In this document: piece by piece, positions 1 to 11,445 of the stretch
Numbering within the stretch: position 1 is the first letter of the stretch
Layout: each line of letters starts with the position of its first letter
The notes under the pieces: generated by a model
The model's database searches: none
Seen by the model: only the letters and a program-made list of their open reading frames with translations
What the model was told of the DNA's origin: nothing
Program-made: the position numbers and the translations under genes
Assembly (NCBI RefSeq): GCF_003945595.2
Contig: NW_024104162.1
Coordinates: 1,364,001 to 1,428,000 of the forward strand
Direction of reading: 5' to 3'
DNA from: Pipra filicauda
Taxonomy: Eukaryota > Chordata > Aves > Passeriformes > Pipridae
DNA: 64,000 nucleotides

Positions 1-2600
1 CTGCAACCAAACAAAAAGCACATGCAGCCAATGTTCTTGTGGTTGCCCGTCAAAAACAAAAACAAAATGAGTTGTTCACGCGCCCATTCTGTGGTCTGAA
101 CAAATTAGAGTGAAGACGGGACCAGGACAGGGAGATGGATGACCTCAAAACAATGGGGACAGGCTCTTTGTTAAACAGCCCTTTCTGCTGCTGGTAGGGG
201 GTTTCTAAACACTAATAATATCTTTGTGATAAGATGAATCACTTGGGCATGATGTGAATTGGTTCCAGGGAGCCGACCTCGACCCCTGGTGTTTGAATCT
301 ACTTGGAATGAGCATCAGAGACAGAAGAGAGCGGTGAGCGTCCTGTGTTACTGCCCCAAAAAAGGATTCGGACATGGATTTGGAGGGGTGCAAGGAACTC
401 TGTAGCTCTGGCCAAGACTGCCCATTCCAGGACAACAAGTAACATTACAGCATGGAGACTTCCCTGGCAAATGTTCCAGGTCACGTTGGTCAGTACTTGA
501 ATGAGACAGTCTAAGAAACACCAGGCTGAGCTATTCCACAGTGACACCATGCCCTTCAAGTCCATTCTGAATCAGCACTCTAAATGTTGCATCAGAAGGT
601 GCCAGGCTTAGAGAGTGACAGTTAAAGGGCAGGAGGTGGGATGAGGAGATAACATGTTTCAGATGGGTTATAAATCAGAACCGTTCATCGCCTGTTGCTG
701 TTAAGCACCCCCCCCCATCTTTCTCTGTTGCAAAAAACCTGAAAAATCCCGTTCTGCCTCAGCAGCATTACTCCCAAACAACCCTTGAATCACCAGTGTC
801 TGTCGTGTCAGTGCTAACATCCCCACATACCAAACCACAGGGACTGTTGGCCCATGCCTGTGCAAAAGGAAACCATTCCACCCTCACAGACCCTTTGCAG
901 TGAGAGTTAAAGTGCATCTAAGACACCAAAGAAACTCTAGAGGCATGTCCTGATTTCCCGGGTTTGGAATCTTTCCCTGGTGGCAGCCTGGAAAAGATGA
1001 AACCATTGAGACATTTCCGCCCCAGCATGACACCGGCAAGGACTGGGCCAGCGAGAGCTATTCTGGCCCTGAGCCCTGCTCAGACCTAACAAAAATGTCT
1101 GCATTTCCAACTGCACCATTTGGAAGCACCTAGACCTGCCTATGGATCGGGTCATACATGAGGTTCCCAAACACCAGTGTTGGTTGGTTCATGACATCCA
1201 TTCTTCAGTCAAGCACGGCTGGGTTGTAGGTGCCCATTGTCCAGCTTTTGGCCACTCACATCAAAGGTATGTTCTCTCCTGAGCCTGGTCCTTGAGACTG
1301 GAAACAAACCATGGACCCACCTTCTTCCAGTGACAACCAGTCCCAACTGAGCTGCCAGAGCAGAGCACTTGTTCTCGAAGACACTCACATGCAGAGTTCA
1401 AAGCCAGGCCTCTCTGACTGCAAGGCAGCGGATGGCAGCTTACCACAGAGTTCCTGGTAATAAAGTCTATTTGAAGACTCTCAGTGAAAAGTGTGTTCCT
1501 AATAGAGGATAACATTTCATGGTCATTATGCGATACACTTAACTTTAAAAGGAACAAAAATGCTGAGAAAGTAATTTTCTGAAAAGGGCTCTCGGATTTC
1601 ATTACTATGGGTCAAGTGCCTGGGGAGAAGAATTAAAGAAAAACACGAACTTGTGCACAAATTAATTAAAGATATTTCCACTAATAAATTGTCCCCATAT
1701 CCCAAGGCAGAGCCTTCAGTTTGCGAAATGTGGTAATATTCAAGTTGTGGTTTTCTCCACCAGGCAAGCGGTTCAGCAACATTTAAAATCAAATGGATAG
1801 AGTTGGGGATGTGGAGTTTGGGAATGGGAGGGGGTTGCTTTCTACTTCAGCCCATATAAAATTTACGGTATTTTAGTACATTTCTAAGAAAAAGAAAAAA
1901 TGCATTGTTATCCCCCAAGACCCCAAAACCATGATGACCTTTTATATTCTCATTTTCCTTGATGCAGTCAATTTCTCCAAACAAGATCCCCTCCTCCACA
2001 TTCTTCCACCAAAACTGTGAAGGATTGCTCTTTTTGATGCAAAGACAGTGCCAGTTGCTGTAATATGAGGAAATTGCAGCATAAGGAGAAACAAAACAAA
2101 ACAAAAATCCCAGAAGGAGAAACAGAATTCATTGTCAGCAGCTTTGAGGAGTGGGCCGGGTACAGCCCAGTGTTAATGACCCCTTCCAGCTGCAGGAGAG
2201 GCTGTATTTAAGCAGCTAAGAGCAACAGTGGGGTGGCAGCTGAGCACCCTGGCTCTGTGCAGTTTGCAGTACATGGCCAAAGCTTTTTGCTTGTCTTGAG
2301 AGGCTTAATAATATATAGGTCCACTTTCAGGGCAAGGCACCTCCAGCTGAAGGTCCTGGGCTGTGCTGAAGCTGGAATGCATCACTGCATGGAAATTGTT
2401 GGCTTGTAAGGGTGGCTCACACAAGGGGTAACAGCTGCATGCTCAGGCCTCTCTTCTCACTGTCCCCTGTAACAACTGAAGAAAACTGAAGCTGAACTTA
2501 ATTTTATTTTATTCCTACTCTCCCATTTTGTGGTGTTTTTCACTCAGAAGAAAGGGAGGTGGGAAGATTTGCAATCCTTTTGCAGCCCATCTTCTGCAAA
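1..2600. other. Non-coding sequence, no gene seen
   Basis: Mixed-composition single-copy-looking sequence. It contains short A/C-rich runs at about 45-67 and an AAAAC-type run at 2091-2107, plus a run of nine C at 708-716. The open frames are short, overlap on both strands and show no protein-family motif. The segment 2150-2350 is slightly GC-richer, without a CpG cluster. I see no promoter, exon or recognisable repeat. Confidence 0.6.
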
Positions 2601-5600
2601 GACCACCACTGTCTTAGATCACTATTGGTCTAGTGGCAGATGGGAAGAATTCGCTCTCCAAAGAAGGTAAGCAACAAATCAAAAGAATGAATCTCCCAGA
2701 TACACAAATACGGCTAAATATTCCTGTTCTAAGAGCTGGGATAGTTTGTTTGGTTTGTATTGACCTGATCCCATTTGAACATCCCTGTTCTCACACTGAT
2801 CAGGGGCTGAAACGGAAGGAAACGGCTTCAAGCTTCTCTTTTCCTCTATTTTTTTTCCCCCCTCTCCCTCCCTACCACTTAAATTTCACAGGCACCTGAA
2901 TCTGATCACAACTTCCTCTGTCCAGTGTAAAGTTTAGTCTGAGAGAGTGCACATACCACAATACGTTGGGATAATATTAATGTATAGTATTTGAAGCCCC
3001 AGGGCCTGTATGTTTCATTAATTTCCTCCCCATTAAAGTAAAATGAGGATATCCTGTAGAGAATTGCAGTGAACCATTCGGACTGTGAAACTCGTCCTGA
3101 CCCTGCTAAGAAAAACAGACAGAAGAGGAAAGAGCAGCTGATCGCAATATACAGCCACCCAAACGAAACACAGGGGTTCCTTGCTCAGCCCTCTCTGCAC
3201 TACTACCGTGCAAATATTTAGCTTAACAGGATGTGAAGAGCTGGTCAGCAAGCATAAAAAAAATACGCACTGATTTTTATTTGTTTAAAATGCGAAACAT
3301 TTCCCCTACATTCTTTGCAGTGCGTTAACCTCAGGCGCAATTTCCACTCTGGGATTGAGCAAGCCAGGGACCCTGGGTTGCACACGAATAATTCAGATTA
3401 CTGCATCTGTTTGTGTGTGGTTGGGGCATGCATACCGATCCCTGCTCATTAACCCAGTGCATCCAAGCTCTGCCAAACCCTCGAGGGCTGGCATCCTAAA
3501 GAAACCGACTCTTCTAACACAACTGGCCGTTGTGGTGCTTGATGCCAGATTGTGAATGGCTCTGTCAGGTTTACAACAGATCCAGCAGAGCCCAGGGCCT
3601 TCAAAAACACAGTGACATACACCCTCCTCTCTGTCGTTCCATCTTGGTTTTGTTCTTCACCTGGACCTCTCTGACACCCTCTGTCCTTGGTCCTCACGCC
3701 CCACCACAGCTCACCTTTCCCCCAACTCACTCAGAAATGATTAAAGGAGAAAATTTTCCATTTTGGACTTAAAGCATAGGTGTAAGCACATGGATTTTAT
3801 AAGCAGGAATGATTTCTTTGCAGAGGACAAGAGCAGCCATTGAGCCACAGTTCAAGTTCTACCAGTTTCCTTTTTTCAGCTGTTTCAACCAGCTCTGCCC
3901 AAATGCCTGAGCTCCACTGCTCCATGGCAGCTGGCGCGACAGACAAGGTGGGAGGCAAAGCTGTAACTGCTCTGAATGTCCCTGAACAAGTGAAGAGACC
4001 CAAACAGAGCTTGCTCCCTTCATTCTTTGGCAGGCGCCTACCTTGCTCTGCAGGTTTTCCTATTTGTCCAGCAATCTTCAAGTCATGCCTGAAGTGATCC
4101 CCAGGAAGGCAGGGTGAAGCACTGGGAGCCTGGGGACCAGCCCTGCTTGGGATACCTGCCACAGACTGCACAGCCAAGGAACTTGCAAATAAACTTGCTG
4201 TTTTTCTGGGAAACCAAGCACCCAGATTGGTCTAAATTACCTTCTGCTGACATGAGACATGCTTCAAAAACACAGCTGGGAAATGAATTTCCTCTCTGTA
4301 GCCCCTTCCAACACCAACCCTTTGAAGACCTAATTTCAGTCCCAAGTAACAGCATTGCCCTGGTCCCAAGGCCGCAGGTTAAAAAGCATATTTTGGAGGA
4401 AGTGTGTGTCCTGCCCTGGGGGGAAGAGGCAGTTTGAATTACCTCGCACCAGCCACTCTGGACTGATAACAGACCTGCGTGGTCAGGCTGCAGAGGATGT
4501 CCTGCCCGTGCCTGGGAGCACAGGGGTTTTGTGATGCTTGGTATGGGGTGAACCCAGATATGGGCAAATCCCAGCAAGACTGGGAAGGTGTCCCCTGCCC
4601 TCCCTATGAAAATTTAACTAAAATTCCTCTCCATGCTTCTGCCTGAGCATCGTGGTACAGTCCCAGAGAACTTAACCTCTGTATAAATTTACAAATGGTG
4701 CTGAGACTCAGGAGCACAGAGGTGATAGGACTGCAAGGTAAGATGTTCCTCCAAGCCAACAGCCAATTAAAATAATCCCCAGTATGCACCACCCTGAGTT
4801 AAAATCAAGACTCAATCTGACAGGATGACTAGAGAATTTGGTTGACTGCCCTCCAAAATCTTTAGCTCAGCACCTCACATCCTCCCCACAAAGCCCTAAC
4901 TGACAGTCTTTACTTGCAAAACCCTTTGCCAATGCACTTCCCATGCCGGAGGTTCACAAGAAATGTCCATTTGTACTTGCTTGAACCTTAAAAGTTCAAG
5001 GTATATTCCAGATAAAGCCTCATTCCCTTATTTTCCAAGTTCCAGGAGCCATTTACTTCTCCTCAGTTTCCTTCCAACAAACACCAGCATATTCTCCCAT
5101 TTTACTTCACATCTGACCTTTGCCAGCAAATTTCTTCCTCTTTCTACCCTAGAAGCACCTTTTTATTACCCATTGCCCAGCACACAACTCAAATGCTCCC
5201 TTAAATTAGAGATGGGTCTGAAGGTCAAATCCAGATGTTGCAATGCTTCTGAGCCATTTGGCTTCCCAGGCAGCCATTTGGGCCTGTCTCTGCTTCCAAT
5301 GCCCTGAACTACATGAAGAATTTGGCCTCTGGGCATTACAGGAATGCATATAATAATAAATCACAAAAGGCTCCAAGCACCATATACATGCCAGTGATCC
5401 CCCTTGCACCATTTAGTCTTGAAACAAGAAGTTTTATGCTCATATTAGCTTGTAAAGTGCCAAACCCCCATTTGAGACTGTGTACGTATCATTTTCCCAT
5501 TCTGCACAGACATATGCCTTCAGCCAGCTCTCATCAGGGTAGGAGCGGGGGAGAGGGGGACATAATCATGACATAATATGCAATAGCCTGATGATTACTA

Positions 5601-5630
5601 GTATTTCTTAATAAAAAAGCATATATTAAA
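2600..5630. other. Non-coding sequence with a pyrimidine tract
   Basis: No exon or interspersed repeat is recognised. A pyrimidine-rich tract lies at 2834-2873. The longest frame here (4083-4577, minus strand, 164 codons) overlaps frames on the other strand, has no domain motif and no flanking splice pair, so it is treated as chance. The AT-rich end (5600-5650) contains short A runs. Confidence 0.55.
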
Positions 5631-5689
5631 AAAAAACCCCACACTAAAAAAACACAGCCTCCAGCTCATGATTTGAATAAGGGGGAGGG

Positions 5690-6400
5690 AAGAAGGTGTG
5701 GGGGGGAAATTGTCTTAATTAAAATTCTCCCTTTCATCCTGGTAATTACATTCAAACAGGAGACAGCAGCATCGCTGTTTGTCACTGTGCCAAAAAAAGA
5801 AATTGATTTGATCACCGGGACATCGTGTTGCAGAAAATAAAATTCTTAAAAATCTGCCAGCATTTTTTTTTTTCATAAACTGTAATTACTTCTAGAACAC
5901 TGCAAGGAAGGGTGAAAACAGAGAGAAAAGAGAAGAGGAGGAGGAGGAAAAGGAAAAAGGGGACCCAGTGGCAGATAATACACCAGTAATGATGGAAACA
6001 CCTGTAAGCCAGTGGAGATCTAGCAGCTATCAGCTCTGGCTGCATTCCATATCCATTAGCTACAAGAGGCTGCTTGGGCTCCAGGAAAGGAGGGTGTTAG
6101 CTCTGACAACTGGTGAAAAGCTGATGAAAACGTACCAAAGGGGCAGTCACGGCGCTGCCATTTGATAAAGAGGAAAAAAAAAAAAAAGAGAGAGAGAGGA
6201 AAGGGAGAAGGGAAAAAAAAAAGCCAGGAGTAAATCAGTCTAATTAATGGCTTTGCTCATTTATCAGGGGCAAATGCTAATTATTCTTTTTAATCACTTT
6301 TCTGCCACAGTTGCTCATTCTCTCTGATTTTTTTTTTTCCCTGCCAGCTCTGCTTAGTGAGAGAGTCTGGAGAAAAGCAATCCAAACCTCAGGCTTATAA
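5690..6400. promoter_or_regulatory. Candidate conserved non-coding element A
   Basis: The block is dense in TAATTA/ATTA homeodomain-type cores: near 5718, 5742, 5882, 6241 and 6277. It also has a TTGATTTGATCA segment near 5800. Such texture, long AT-rich motif clusters with little repeat decay, is typical of vertebrate developmental enhancers. A purine-only tract (6169-6223) interrupts it. No coding potential is seen. Conservation itself cannot be tested here, so the call is inference from motif density. Confidence 0.35.
6169..6223 (+). repeat. Purine-only low-complexity tract
   Basis: About 55 consecutive purines made of A runs (14 and 10), a short GA alternation and GGGA steps. Homopurine mirror-like tracts of this kind can form triplex DNA and are prone to length change. 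Confidence 0.8.
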
Positions 6401-6419
6401 ATAAGGAAAGCACAAGAGA

Positions 6420-7430
6420 AAATGAAAGAATGGATAAAATCATTCCATGAAATCCTACCAGGCTTGTCTCCATCTGGAAACTCCCAGCACCCTTGCTGGT
6501 CTTCTACCTCCCTTCATGACCTACAGGCTAAAAAACAAAATGAAGAGCAGTCCTTGACAGAAAGGCTGAAAGATCCTGGAGACAGCTTTTAAAACCAACC
6601 CTCCAAACTCTGAATTCCTGCTCACATAAAGCATGTTTCTGTCCCTTATTATTCCCCAATACCTGCATGGACAGCTTTTGTTCATACCAGTCTACAGGAA
6701 GCAACTCTCTACTGTTAACCCAAGAGCCCAAATGTGCGAGTATCAGTGTTTAACTTTCCCTTCTGTTCTTTTATCCACAATGTTCAGGGCAGGGCTCTCA
6801 AAAGCACTGAGCAGTGATGTTTGCACACCTCCAGATGCCTCAAGAGCTTGGCTTTGAGAAGGCAGCAAACACACCACTTTCTCAAGCCTCTTCAAGCTGG
6901 TTACCCAAAAAAGTAACTAATTGCCACCATAAATCTTGTTCTCATTTATCAAGTGGTGAGCAGACTTGGGGTTTGGTGACCAAATAGACCATAAACACAG
7001 AGACTAAATCTGAAACAAACCCACAGACTTGAAACAATTCAACAAAACCACCCAGCAAATTGTCAAAAGAAGCAAAACCAAAAGCCTGCATGCAGAAGCA
7101 AAAGCCAGTTCGCAAACAACTCTCAACAGAACAAGGCTCCATTCAAGGCTCTCTGTTTGGACTAAGACGTGATGAGCATCCACAAAGAGACAAAGATGAA
7201 ACACGACTGTCAGACACGACAGACAGTGTTTGGGAGTCTATGTGAGCAGTGCTGCTCTGCCAACACAGCCAAGACCTGAGATCCTGGTTTTCCTTACCTT
7301 TAATTTGCAGAAGGGAACAAGTTACTCACCCCAATGAGCCAGGAGTATCTGCCTAATTTCCCCTCCCATTAAGAGCAACAGTACCCATGGCAGCAGGACC
7401 AGGAGGGCATGGATGAGCTGTTAGAGGAAA
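6420..7430. other. Non-coding sequence, nothing recognised
   Basis: Short open frames only, on both strands, with no splice-bounded coding segment and no identifiable repeat. Confidence 0.55.
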
Positions 7431-7439
7431 CTCCATCAG

Positions 7440-7690
7440 CACAGCAGCTTTCTTCAGTCATAGTTTAAAGTCTCCAATAAGAATTTAATTCAACAATTCA
7501 GTTACCGCACAGTAAATCCCCTGAGTACTAGATGTGTGTCTTGATAGCTGCTAAACCTCAGTAAACAAGTCTTTAATCATCCATTGGTAATTAATTAGCA
7601 AACAAGAACTAATTGCAACTAGATAGCTTCTTAGATTCAAGACAGTTGTTCTACATTAATTAAATATAGAGGTCTGTGAGTTACACAGAT
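7440..7690. promoter_or_regulatory. Candidate conserved non-coding element B
   Basis: Contains GGTAATTAATTAGC near 7585, CTAATTGC near 7609 and ACATTAATTAAAT near 7653 within 100 bases, plus a TTTAATCATCCATTGG stretch. The density of homeobox-type cores and the CCATTG box-like motif suggest an enhancer. This is inference without conservation data. Confidence 0.3.
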
Positions 7691-10380
7691 ACGTTCTAAC
7701 CAACATACATGCAGGATTCTAAAATGCATTTGGTTTCTAATGAACCAAAACCCATGAAAAGTGTCCAAAGGAAGCAAATTTCACAGTGGTGCAAATAACT
7801 GGCACCTGTGATAGGCGCCCACAAGCACCGATGTGCTCACCCAGCTAAGAGCAGGGACACCACAATGAGGGATAAGCAAGCTCAGGAAATCAGGGCCCAG
7901 AGCCTACCACTTGGTGAAAGGCTGAAAAAGAGAAATTATAAATACATGAGGAATTTGTGCTCTCCTACATTTGTAGTCTGTTCCATGTAAAATTACTCCT
8001 TGAAAAATTTTTTGCCTGACTTTGATGCCAGTCCTAATGGCATTAAGTCAGACTTCTGTCACCAGCTTTGAAAAGAACCAAAGTTTTTACCCTATGAGTC
8101 TCTCTTCCAGACCTGACTTTATAACCCCTTAAAACAAGCAAAACCCTGTACCAAGCTGAAGAGATCTGACTACAACAAGAGAAATCAAAGGCCCAGTTTG
8201 GCATAGCCACATTAAAATTTGGTGTAATCACATAAAAATTTGTGTTCCTTGCTCTCCCACATTGCTATTCTGCAGCATTAGAGGTTTCCCCTCTGCTTTC
8301 TTCCCTAGATTATCACTGCAGCATGACAAATCTTCATCTTGCTCCCTCCACTTCCCTGTCACAACTACTTGCATGGCTCAGATGGCTGGGGCTGCAGCAT
8401 AGGGGTTCATGGGCAGGGAGAGACAAGAAAGGACAGATGACTCCTCACTGAAGAGGTGCAAAAGAGAGGGATGAAGCCAGGTAGACAAAATTAAACAACT
8501 GTGATACAAACGCACAACTGAAAAACAGCAACCAAGTGGTCTGTGATGCAAGTCACAGATGCTGCAGCTCTTCGCTGCGAGGAGAGTGTGTCATGGCCTT
8601 TCCAGACACTGTACTACGCACGGTTGCAAGATAATTTCATCCAAATGTGCAAACATGCAAAACAGACCATCCAAAGGGCTTGAGCTAAAATGCATTAATG
8701 ACTGTGACATCCCAAAATCCCCCTGTGCATCTCAACCGACAGAACTTTGCTGCCCAAACTCCTCCAAGAGGCTGGCACACAACTCCTTTTTCATATCAGA
8801 GGATGAGGGAGGCAAAAACCTATGCTACACTGCAACCTCTTATCTGCTCACATTTACCCACCCAGCAAGAGCTGGACTTGAATGGAAGTGGAGGGATGGA
8901 AGGTGAGATTTTTCATCTCAACTGGCAGATTTCATCTCACTCAGCAGCCTCTTAGCTAAGTAACGCATCACTTTTAGGGGTCCCCCCCAAAACACAGGCA
9001 CCAAGTGTGTTTACAAACACATCATTTATATAAACATGTCAAATGCTCAGAGACAGACAGCATGGGAAGAGAGAGATTTAAATGAAAAATATGTCTTTCT
9101 CCATATACTGTATGTTCCTGTGGTCTTTTCATTTCATTCTGCTTTATCTATCAAAAATATATTAACCCAAAAGCCTGTTTCCATCAAAGTCTCGATTCCA
9201 TGAACATTTAAAGATAAGCCTTATCTTATTACTGGTGCATTAACAACAGAAATCTAAAGGGCTACTGTCAATCATCTCCTTTTCTCTTTCTTTTTCCTCT
9301 GTCCTCAAAACAGTTTTACAGAGCACAACTGGGACCTCACAGGGGTTCTGGCAGACACGAGTACACATAAACACCAACAAGCACAAAAACACCACCCTTG
9401 CCCTAGTGAAAAGTACCATGGAAAGACCTGAGGGTTTGAGCGGGGCCAAACATGCACACATGGAAAAGGAAAGAGAGCAGCAGCAGGCAGCACCCACCCA
9501 AACCCACATGAATTTCTACAGATACACACCTCGGTGCAGAGCCTGATGGCAGATGATGTCAAAGCAATTTTCAAGAAGTTTGCATGGGAGAAATGAATCA
9601 CTCAAAAAATTCAAGGTCATAGAGGTCATCTGCATTTCTAAGCCCATTGTATCTATTGTTTTATTACAATTACAATTTCTTACCCTTGCTATCCTTAACT
9701 ACTACTTTCTCCTGGTATCTCATCCTCCCTACATCATGTACGTAAATTTTAAATGGTTCTTATTAGGACATTTGCATCAGTCTCAGGCAGCATCCAAATA
9801 TCTAGGCAGAGATGCTTGTTTGAGCTTTTAAAATTAAAAGGTTCTAGATTACTTAAGGGAAACAGTGATTTTCTACAGTGATCTTCTGGGGCAGAGCAAA
9901 CTCTGCAGTGGACTGCAATTCCATGCCTCTGGGGCAATTAAAATATCCACCTTAATTTTGCAGCAATGTGTTTTCCTTCCCTTGCATTTTTTTTTTTTTT
10001 GCTTTCTAATTAGAAGTTTTAATTCTGCAATGAGTGTCACTAAGAGCCTGAGCCAAAAATAACACAGCCTGTTCCAAAGGCCCTTTGAAAAGCTTTTATT
10101 TTTAAAAGCCAGAACAAGACAGATGATCCAAGAGCGATAAATCTAAGGTTTCTGAAAAGAGCTGAGGATAGCAGGAGGGCAGAGAGACAGCTAGGGATGA
10201 ACAGCACGCACAATGCAGCTCGTAGTAAAAACAAACTTCTTCTCACAGACAAAACTGTCAACTCTGCGTGTAAGTCTCTACCAGAGATCTTACCAAGCCT
10301 TGTTACACGCTCAAATAGTTGTCACTGAGGACTTTCGGGCTCAAAGCCTGATCTCCTCTCACATCAGCAGCCCCTGAACT
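7690..10380. other. Non-coding sequence, nothing recognised
   Basis: No splice-bounded exon. A small degenerate duplication at 8900-8945 is listed separately. A T run of 14 lies near 9988-10001. Short frames on both strands appear to be chance. Confidence 0.5.
8903..8942. repeat. Short imperfect tandem duplication with hairpin
   Basis: The pattern AGATTTTTCATCTCAACTGGC is followed directly by a close copy lacking two T. Within the first copy TGAGAT and ATCTCA can pair across a five-base loop. Small local duplication only. Confidence 0.5.
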
Positions 10381-10384
10381 GGGT

Positions 10385-11257
10385 TTGCCATCTTCTTTCT
10401 CTGCTGTAGGAGAAAGCACAAACTTTGAAGGTCTTTGCCACGAGGTCTGTCCCCTGAGCAATGCGGGAGAGCGGGTACCCTCCTGTGGTGAAAGGGAGTA
10501 CTGTCTGGGAACACGGCTCTGGAACACTCAGCCATGTCCCTCCAGTAAGGTGAGTGCAATGAAATCTCTGCATATGATCAGTAATTTCCCAGCCATGCAT
10601 GTTGGATCAGTTCTGTCTTCACAGGCCCAGCACAGAGAATCCACCACAGCCAGGGCAGCACCACAGACGTTTGGGACTGCCCAGCACTGCACACAGGTGG
10701 AACCTGGAACCAGACCACAGTGGCTACAGATGATGCCTCTAGAACTAGAGTTTCACTGCACCTTCTGTTCACACCTTTTCCAGCAAGTCATCTGTTGTAT
10801 TCCCTCAGTTCCTGAAAACTACTGGTCTTTAGGTAAAAAAAATCATACTGCAGGAGCCTACAACAGAGAAGCAGCAATTAAAACATTATCTAAGGATGGT
10901 GCTAGAGCACACTTTTGGCCTTCCACATCATTCTTACACATTCACTCCTATTACTTAGGTCCATATCTTTTTTTCCAAGGACTTGCAGTTTGTATTTTGT
11001 CAGAGCCTGAGAGGTGCATAGTTGGATTTTCACATCAAGGGAATCAGCTTCCAAACAGCCCTAAAAAGAAGCATGATGTTTACAGAAGATCCTTGTACTT
11101 CAGCTGTTCTCTGGCAGAATCAGAGGCCAACTCCAAAGCTGAAGAGCTCACGGGAGAAAAATTGACAGCTTCTACTGCCTTTCTTTTAAGCTACAGAAAT
11201 TTCAGGATGAACACACTTGATTTCAACTATGGCTGCACACAATCTAACACTGAGTGA
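10385..11257 (+). other. Unusually long open frame, function unknown
   Basis: A run of 290 sense codons with the stop at 11255-11257. The nominal start is TTG; the first ATG in frame is at 10559, leaving 232 codons with a G at -3. In AT-rich non-coding DNA a stop-free run this long is unexpected, which is why it is listed. Inside it, 10410-10549 is bounded by a pyrimidine-rich acceptor (TTTCTCTGCTGTAG) and a consensus donor (AAG then GTGAGT). This 140-base block encodes a cysteine-rich peptide with CHEVC, SCGEREYC and TQPCP segments. The rest of the frame shows no membrane segment, signal peptide or known domain. The frame ends at the base before a CR1 relic. It may be an exon of an unannotated transcript, a lncRNA or a chance frame. 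I do not recognise a family; a loose resemblance of the Cys pattern to thrombospondin type 1 repeats fails because the tryptophans are missing. Confidence 0.2.
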
Positions 11258-11445
11258 TTCATAGAATCACTCAGATTATTAAAGATATTGGGAGACCATC
11301 TAGCACCAGCCTCTGCTGAAAGCAAAGGTAGTTCAGACCTGGTTGCTCAGGACTTTATCCAGTTGGGTCTTGAAAAATTTGCAAGAATAGAGATTCCAGA
11401 ATTTTAAATGATAGCCTGGTCCTACCCTACATGGCTTTCTAGACT
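11258..11445 (-). mobile_element. CR1 LINE 3' end relic
   Basis: Read on the plus strand, it opens with TTCATAGAATCACTCAG, the reverse complement of the terminal octamer region of avian CR1. It continues with a degraded match to the CR1 3' untranslated region: GACCATCTAG, CTCTGCTGAAAGCA, then GGTTGCTCAGGACTTTATCC and AGTTGGGTCTTGAA. It is 5'-truncated, as most CR1 copies are. The inner boundary is uncertain, between about 11410 and 11470. Confidence 0.75.

Noticed and set aside
4083..4577. 164-codon minus-strand open frame
   Set aside because: Overlaps an antisense frame of 107 codons, no motif, no flanking splice signals; consistent with locally lower stop density.
10410..10549. Thrombospondin type 1 repeat (ADAMTS-like) assignment
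   Set aside because: The EYCLGT and TQPCP pieces are suggestive, but the conserved tryptophans and the CS-TCG core are absent.
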